From: Sacculina carcini
Lineage: Eukaryota; Arthropoda; Thecostraca; Sacculinidae
Length of the DNA stretch: 64,000 nucleotides
Assembly: GCA_916048095.2 (NCBI GenBank)
Contig: OU696572.1
Location: 10,637,376 to 10,701,375 of the forward strand
Reading direction: 5' to 3'
The notes beneath the pieces were generated by a model. It ran no database searches. It was not told the DNA's origin and was given only the letters and a program-made list of their open reading frames with translations. Positions 59,950-64,000 of the stretch are shown one piece after another; the first letter of the stretch is position 1, and every line of letters starts with the position of its first letter. The translations under genes and the position numbers were made by a program.

Positions 59950-60717
59950 TTTCATATTGTTGTTGTGAGTTTATTCTGAGTTTAGAGATTCACAGGAAAT
60001 GGTACAAGACACAAGACACGACTAATCTGGGATTAAAAGTATAAAAGCACGCCAGAACATTAAGCTCAATCAAAGATGTCACTATTTTCCTCAGATTTTG
60101 GCACAAATGTTTTCCTTTCGGGTTTTTATAAAAACTGTCCTTTTTCCAACAAAACTGCGCAAAAATTATTTGGCTTACACAAACAGCATTGCTTCCACAA
60201 AACAAAAACTGTGTGTGTCTCAGTAGACTAGGTTCCATGCTGATATGGCTTTAATGTTGGGCATGACCACCTGAGGTTGTTACATATATTTTAATAATGA
60301 ATATTGTACATTGTTGTATACACAGATTAAAATAACACAATTGATTGTCCTGTGATGAAATGCGCATTTATTATTTTGTTAAAATGCATGTTGAAATTCA
60401 AATTGATTGATAATATTTACAGGCATTTATTTGCAAGCCTTGAGAGCAATGTGTTTGTATGTATTTGTGTATGTATGTAAGCTTGTTTATGTAATAACTT
60501 GTATTGTGCAGCTCAAGTACATTGTGTTCATATTGGTTGCATTGTCTTTGAGAGAATTATGTGATATATTTTCTTTTGAGCACGATTAAGCACGGGCGAT
60601 TATCGGAGCCTGCAGGAATTTGAGTATGTAAAGTGTACTTTGACAAATAGGAACAATTGATACTTAATTATTAACTCACCATAATCACAGGGCGAAATCC
60701 AGCACTCCGCCAATGAA

Positions 60718-60795
60718 ATCTATGCTCCGGTGAGGTTTGAACTCGCGACTTTCCTCGCTATAGGCACGTATTCTACCACTGCACCACTAAGCCGA
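60718..60795 (-). repeat. tRNA-like relic
   Basis: On the - strand an A-box-like TGGTGCAGTGG and a B-box-like GAGTTCAAACC lie 31 nt apart, as in a tRNA. The anticodon and acceptor stems do not pair, so it is a pseudo-tRNA or SINE head. Confidence 0.5.
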
Positions 60796-61214
60796 TGAAA
60801 CGCTTTCCTTTAGTCATGGATATATTTCACTCAAACACATTTGAGCCAACACAGACACACACACAAACACATACATACATACAAACACATACATGATCGC
60901 CGAACAATAAAATCAACGACTGCAAAGCTCAATTCAGCTAAACAACAAAGCGACACTTGTGTATAAATATAAAAACATACCTACACACAAGCGAACGTAG
61001 ATTCGTGCAATAAATACACACAACACAGTCAAATAAGATAGCTCAGGTAAAACTGTGATGAGATCAATTCATTTGCGTTGATTAGCTGGCGACAGCGGCT
61101 CACTAAACCTGCCGCTTTATGTTCCCAAGTGTGACACGGTCCCGGTAGTAAAATAACACAGAAAAACGCCCACAATATAGCACATGACACACAGTGTGTA
61201 GCGCTGTCTATATA

Positions 61215-61318
<104 letters not shown>

Positions 61319-61604
61319 GGGAGGTTGTGATTCATTTAAGAAACGACAAAATGCACAGTTGTTCCATAGTTGACAGACAGAAACATCAAGGCGCAGTACC
61401 GACAGGCTCGTCCATTTGAGAACACAAACCACCAGACACGACCTTCTCCAGATAAGGTGCTGGGGCCCATCCTTTTACGCCGGAAGCTGCATACACACAA
61501 ACATACACTTATTGGAGAGAGAGAGAGAGAGCAGAGAGAACAAGCATACAGAAAAAAGTAGCAGACACAGTAGAAGAGAGAAAGGGAAAAACATGGAGAA
61601 GACA

Positions 61605-61683
61605 GACCAGAGAATCAGATAGAACAGAGAATCAGATAGAACAGAGAATCAGATAGAACAGAGAATCAGATAGAACAGAGAAT
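61605..61683. repeat. 17-bp tandem repeat
   Basis: Four to five copies of AGAACAGAGAATCAGAT. A single related stretch (GAATCAGA, GAACAGAG) reappears at 61901-61917 beyond the family D element. Confidence 0.88.
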
Positions 61684-61713
61684 AAAAAAGATCAGAAAGC
61701 AGAGTATCTGAGG

Positions 61714-61885
61714 CAGAGCCGTAGCAACCGCCCCCCGTACCCCCCGGCCGGGGGGCCCCCGAATGTTGAGGGGCCCCTTTGCTTCACGTATTATATGATT
61801 ATATCTAATAAATTCATTCAATATTCACAATGGGGGCCAAAAGTGTTGTCTTCGGGGGGGCCCATAATTCCTCGCAACGGCTCTG
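61714..61885. mobile_element. MITE family D copy (hAT) with perfect 8-bp duplication
   Basis: Starts CAGAGCCGTAGCAACC and ends TCGCAACGGCTCTG. It is flanked by perfect direct repeats ATCTGAGG (61706-61713 and 61886-61893). 172 bp, non-coding. Its relative is at 54998-55185. Confidence 0.94.
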
Positions 61886-62006
61886 ATCTGAGGGAGAGGA
61901 GAATCAGACGGAACAGAGTATCCAAGAGACAGATTATGAGAGGAAGGGAAAGAGAAGATAAAGAGCCGCGAATGTGTAAGGGCAGAGGCGCGGAAGAGGC
62001 ACTCAC

Positions 62007-63131
62007 CCAGCACTCGCACGTACCACCAGCCGGCAGAGCCGACGGCCAGTAGTTCGACGGTGCTGCCCTCTGTCAGGCATAACTCGCACTCGTCCACCGC
62101 CTGGTAGTCGGCCAATGCAATGTAGCGACTTGTGCGCTTGTGACGCTACACACGCGCATACACACACACACACACACACAAACACGCATAATCATACAAT
62201 TTGTTTATTTGTGTGTGTGTGTGTGTGTATTTATTTTGTTATATGCCATAAGATATATAAATTGAATGTTACATTGCTCTGAATATTACATTGAATATTA
62301 AATTGCACAGAATAGCCAAGTATGTTGTTGAAGTGCAATAAGGCAAACTGAAACACACGACACACACACACACACACACACATAAAACCACACATACACA
62401 AGCACATACACACACACATACAAACACATACATAGACACACATACACACGGCACAAACACACACAAACCCACACACATACATACACACACACACATACAT
62501 ACACACCGACACACTAAAACACACATACATACACGCAAACACACACACACACATACACACGACACACACTCAAATACACATATATGCACGCAAACACACA
62601 CACATAAACACAAACAAACACACACACAGACACACATACATAGACACAAAGACGCACACACACACATATATACACACAAAGACACACACACACACACACA
62701 CACATACATAAACACACTCAAACACACACACACACACACACACATACACACACACACACACATACACACACTCAAACACACACACACACATACACACGAC
62801 ACACACTCAAACACACACACACACACACACACACACGACACACACTCAAACACACACACACACACACACTCAAACACACACACACACACAGACACATACA
62901 CACACACCGACCTCGTTGAAGTTGGCGCTGAGCGAGGTCTCCTCGTCGGAGGTGCAGTCGGAAGAGTAGACGTCCTCGACGCTGTTACTGTGGCCGCCAA
63001 TGCTACTGGTGTCAGTGGAGGCGGTCGGCGAGACAAGGCCATTGTGCCGGAGTCGCTCAGCAGAGCGTTCTGTAGTGACACCTCTGCCGCCGCCGGCCGG
63101 TGTGTCATGAGCTCTCGTGTACGTCACATGC
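62007..63131 (-). CDS. SH3-domain protein, two internal exons (partial gene)
   Basis: Two - strand exons that keep one frame. The first, 63131-62912, follows a 'gcgcag' acceptor and encodes a Ser/Thr- and acid-rich stretch (SPTASTDTSSIGGHSNSVED, SSDCTSDEETSLSANFNE). The second, 62145-62007, encodes RYIALADYQAVDECELCLTE, then VELLAVGSAGWWYVRVLG, and ends at a strong GTGAGT donor. ALADY and the WW pair are the SH3 hallmarks of the RT loop and the binding groove. The end of the domain (Pro and Tyr of the last strands) must be on a further exon to the left that I did not find. An acidic linker followed by such an SH3 occurs in some Dbl-family Rho exchange factors, but this is only a guess. Exon 1 and the upstream part lie beyond the window or were not recognised. 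Confidence 0.68.
62340..62905. repeat. CACACA/CACAT/ACTCAAACAC array
   Basis: 565 bp of CA-rich imperfect repeat with recurring CGACACACACTCAAACACAC units, filling the intron between the two SH3-gene exons. Confidence 0.92.
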
Positions 63132-63138
63132 CTGCGCT

Positions 63139-63188
<50 letters not shown>

Positions 63189-63199
63189 TATATTGCATG

Positions 63200-63255
63200 A
63201 TTTTAAGACATTTATATCGCGTCTTTCACTCGAAGGCCTCAGAAGCGCTCACACA
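63200..63255 (-). mobile_element. LINE/SINE 3'-tail module, degraded
   Basis: 'aagacatttatatcgcg', 'cactcgaaggcctcagaagc' and 'gcgctcacacac' align with 48930-48980. The stem is mismatched. Confidence 0.62.
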
Positions 63256-63304
63256 CATACGCACGCATATAAGCTTAAACACACAAGCATATATCAATAC
63301 AAAC

Positions 63305-63306
<2 letters not shown>

Positions 63307-63362
<56 letters not shown>
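63307..63362. repeat. (AT)n microsatellite
   Basis: About 28 AT units. Confidence 0.96.
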
Positions 63363-63369
<7 letters not shown>

Positions 63370-64000
63370 GCAATTTATATACAGCATACAGACGCACAAA
63401 TGCAGATATGAATAGGAATGCATCAAACCAGACTACGAATATCATGAAAAAGCATAAAAATAACATCAACGTTATGGTCAGAAGAAATTAGAATAATTGT
63501 AGGATCAAATAATCTTAGAATAATCAAGGCAAAGCAAATATCATGAACACATAAGATTTATATATAAACAGACGCATACACACACATACGTACGTATAAG
63601 GTCATACGCAACCCAGTATAAATCAGTAATATATACATAAGAGAACTACAATATAAAAACACAATAACACATATATAAAAAACACAAAACATCAATATAA
63701 ATATATAAGAAAACCATAGTGCAAAGCCACAACAAATATATATATATGAAAACCCCAATACAAAACTGGTAAAAGCGTAAAGATTAAACTCAGTTATTTT
63801 ATTAGAAATCATTTATTGTATCAGAAATTATGTGTTTAACCTATGCATTATATTTTCCTGAAAAACGTAATTTTTCTTAATCATCTTAAAGGAGTCGTAT
63901 GAATATTGAATAAAAAAGTTTTGTTATTACGTCGTTTGTATTTAGATATTTTCGTATAGTTATCAAGAATTAAGGAGGTGTCAGAACTGACTGCTGACTC

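Larger units (their letters stand above)
63132..64000. other. Non-coding right end of the window
   Basis: A (CA)n run (63146-63185), a LINE-tail module, an AT array, then AT-rich sequence without a recognisable gene. Probably intron or flank of the - strand SH3 gene. Confidence 0.5.

Noticed and set aside
60718-60795. Functional tRNA gene
   Set aside because: A and B boxes are recognisable but the anticodon and acceptor stems do not pair.

Overview
This is 64 kb of genomic DNA from an invertebrate animal. It has spliced genes with GT-AG introns, tRNA genes, LINE, SINE and MITE elements, and a very high load of (CA)n, (GT)n, (AT)n and (TATG)n arrays. Three short blocks of the arthropod-type telomere pentamer (CCTAA/TTAGG) hint at an arthropod, but they are interstitial and weak evidence, so I do not name a species. 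There are no operons and nothing prokaryotic.

Layout. (1) 1-6140: a 594-bp (CA)n array and non-coding DNA with MITEs. (2) 6141-17289, + strand: the last four exons of an epithelial splicing regulator (ESRP/fusilli family), with two possible C-termini. (3) 17290-24853: non-coding, holding a 555-bp foldback element with a perfect 5-bp target duplication. (4) 24854-28390: two intronless serpin copies tail to tail, a decayed one on + and an intact one on -. (5) 29665-38832, +: a complete seven-exon COPS5/CSN5 gene (COP9 signalosome deneddylase) with one GC-AG intron; a 5'-truncated LINE with an intact reverse transcriptase lies in intron 2. (6) 38833-45164: non-coding satellites and MITEs. (7) 45165-59842, +: a complete nine-exon Golgi alpha-mannosidase II-type gene of 1334 codons, whose intron 2 carries two tRNA-Val(AAC) genes in an inverted duplication. 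(8) 62007-63131, -: two exons of a gene with an SH3 domain, continuing beyond what I can resolve.

The protein genes belong to unrelated pathways (splicing control, protease inhibition, deneddylation, N-glycan trimming), so the window is an ordinary gene neighbourhood with no gene cluster. The most informative material is the repeat fraction. Several non-autonomous DNA transposon families can be defined by terminal inverted repeats and 5- or 8-bp target duplications. A retroelement 3'-end architecture (microsatellite, then stem-loop, then short tandem tail) recurs and may help explain the microsatellite load. One COPS5 intron has a CA array near its donor and a GT array near its acceptor, so the two could pair in the pre-mRNA.

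Exon borders were read by eye from reading-frame continuity, splice consensus and family resemblance. No alignment or database search was run.
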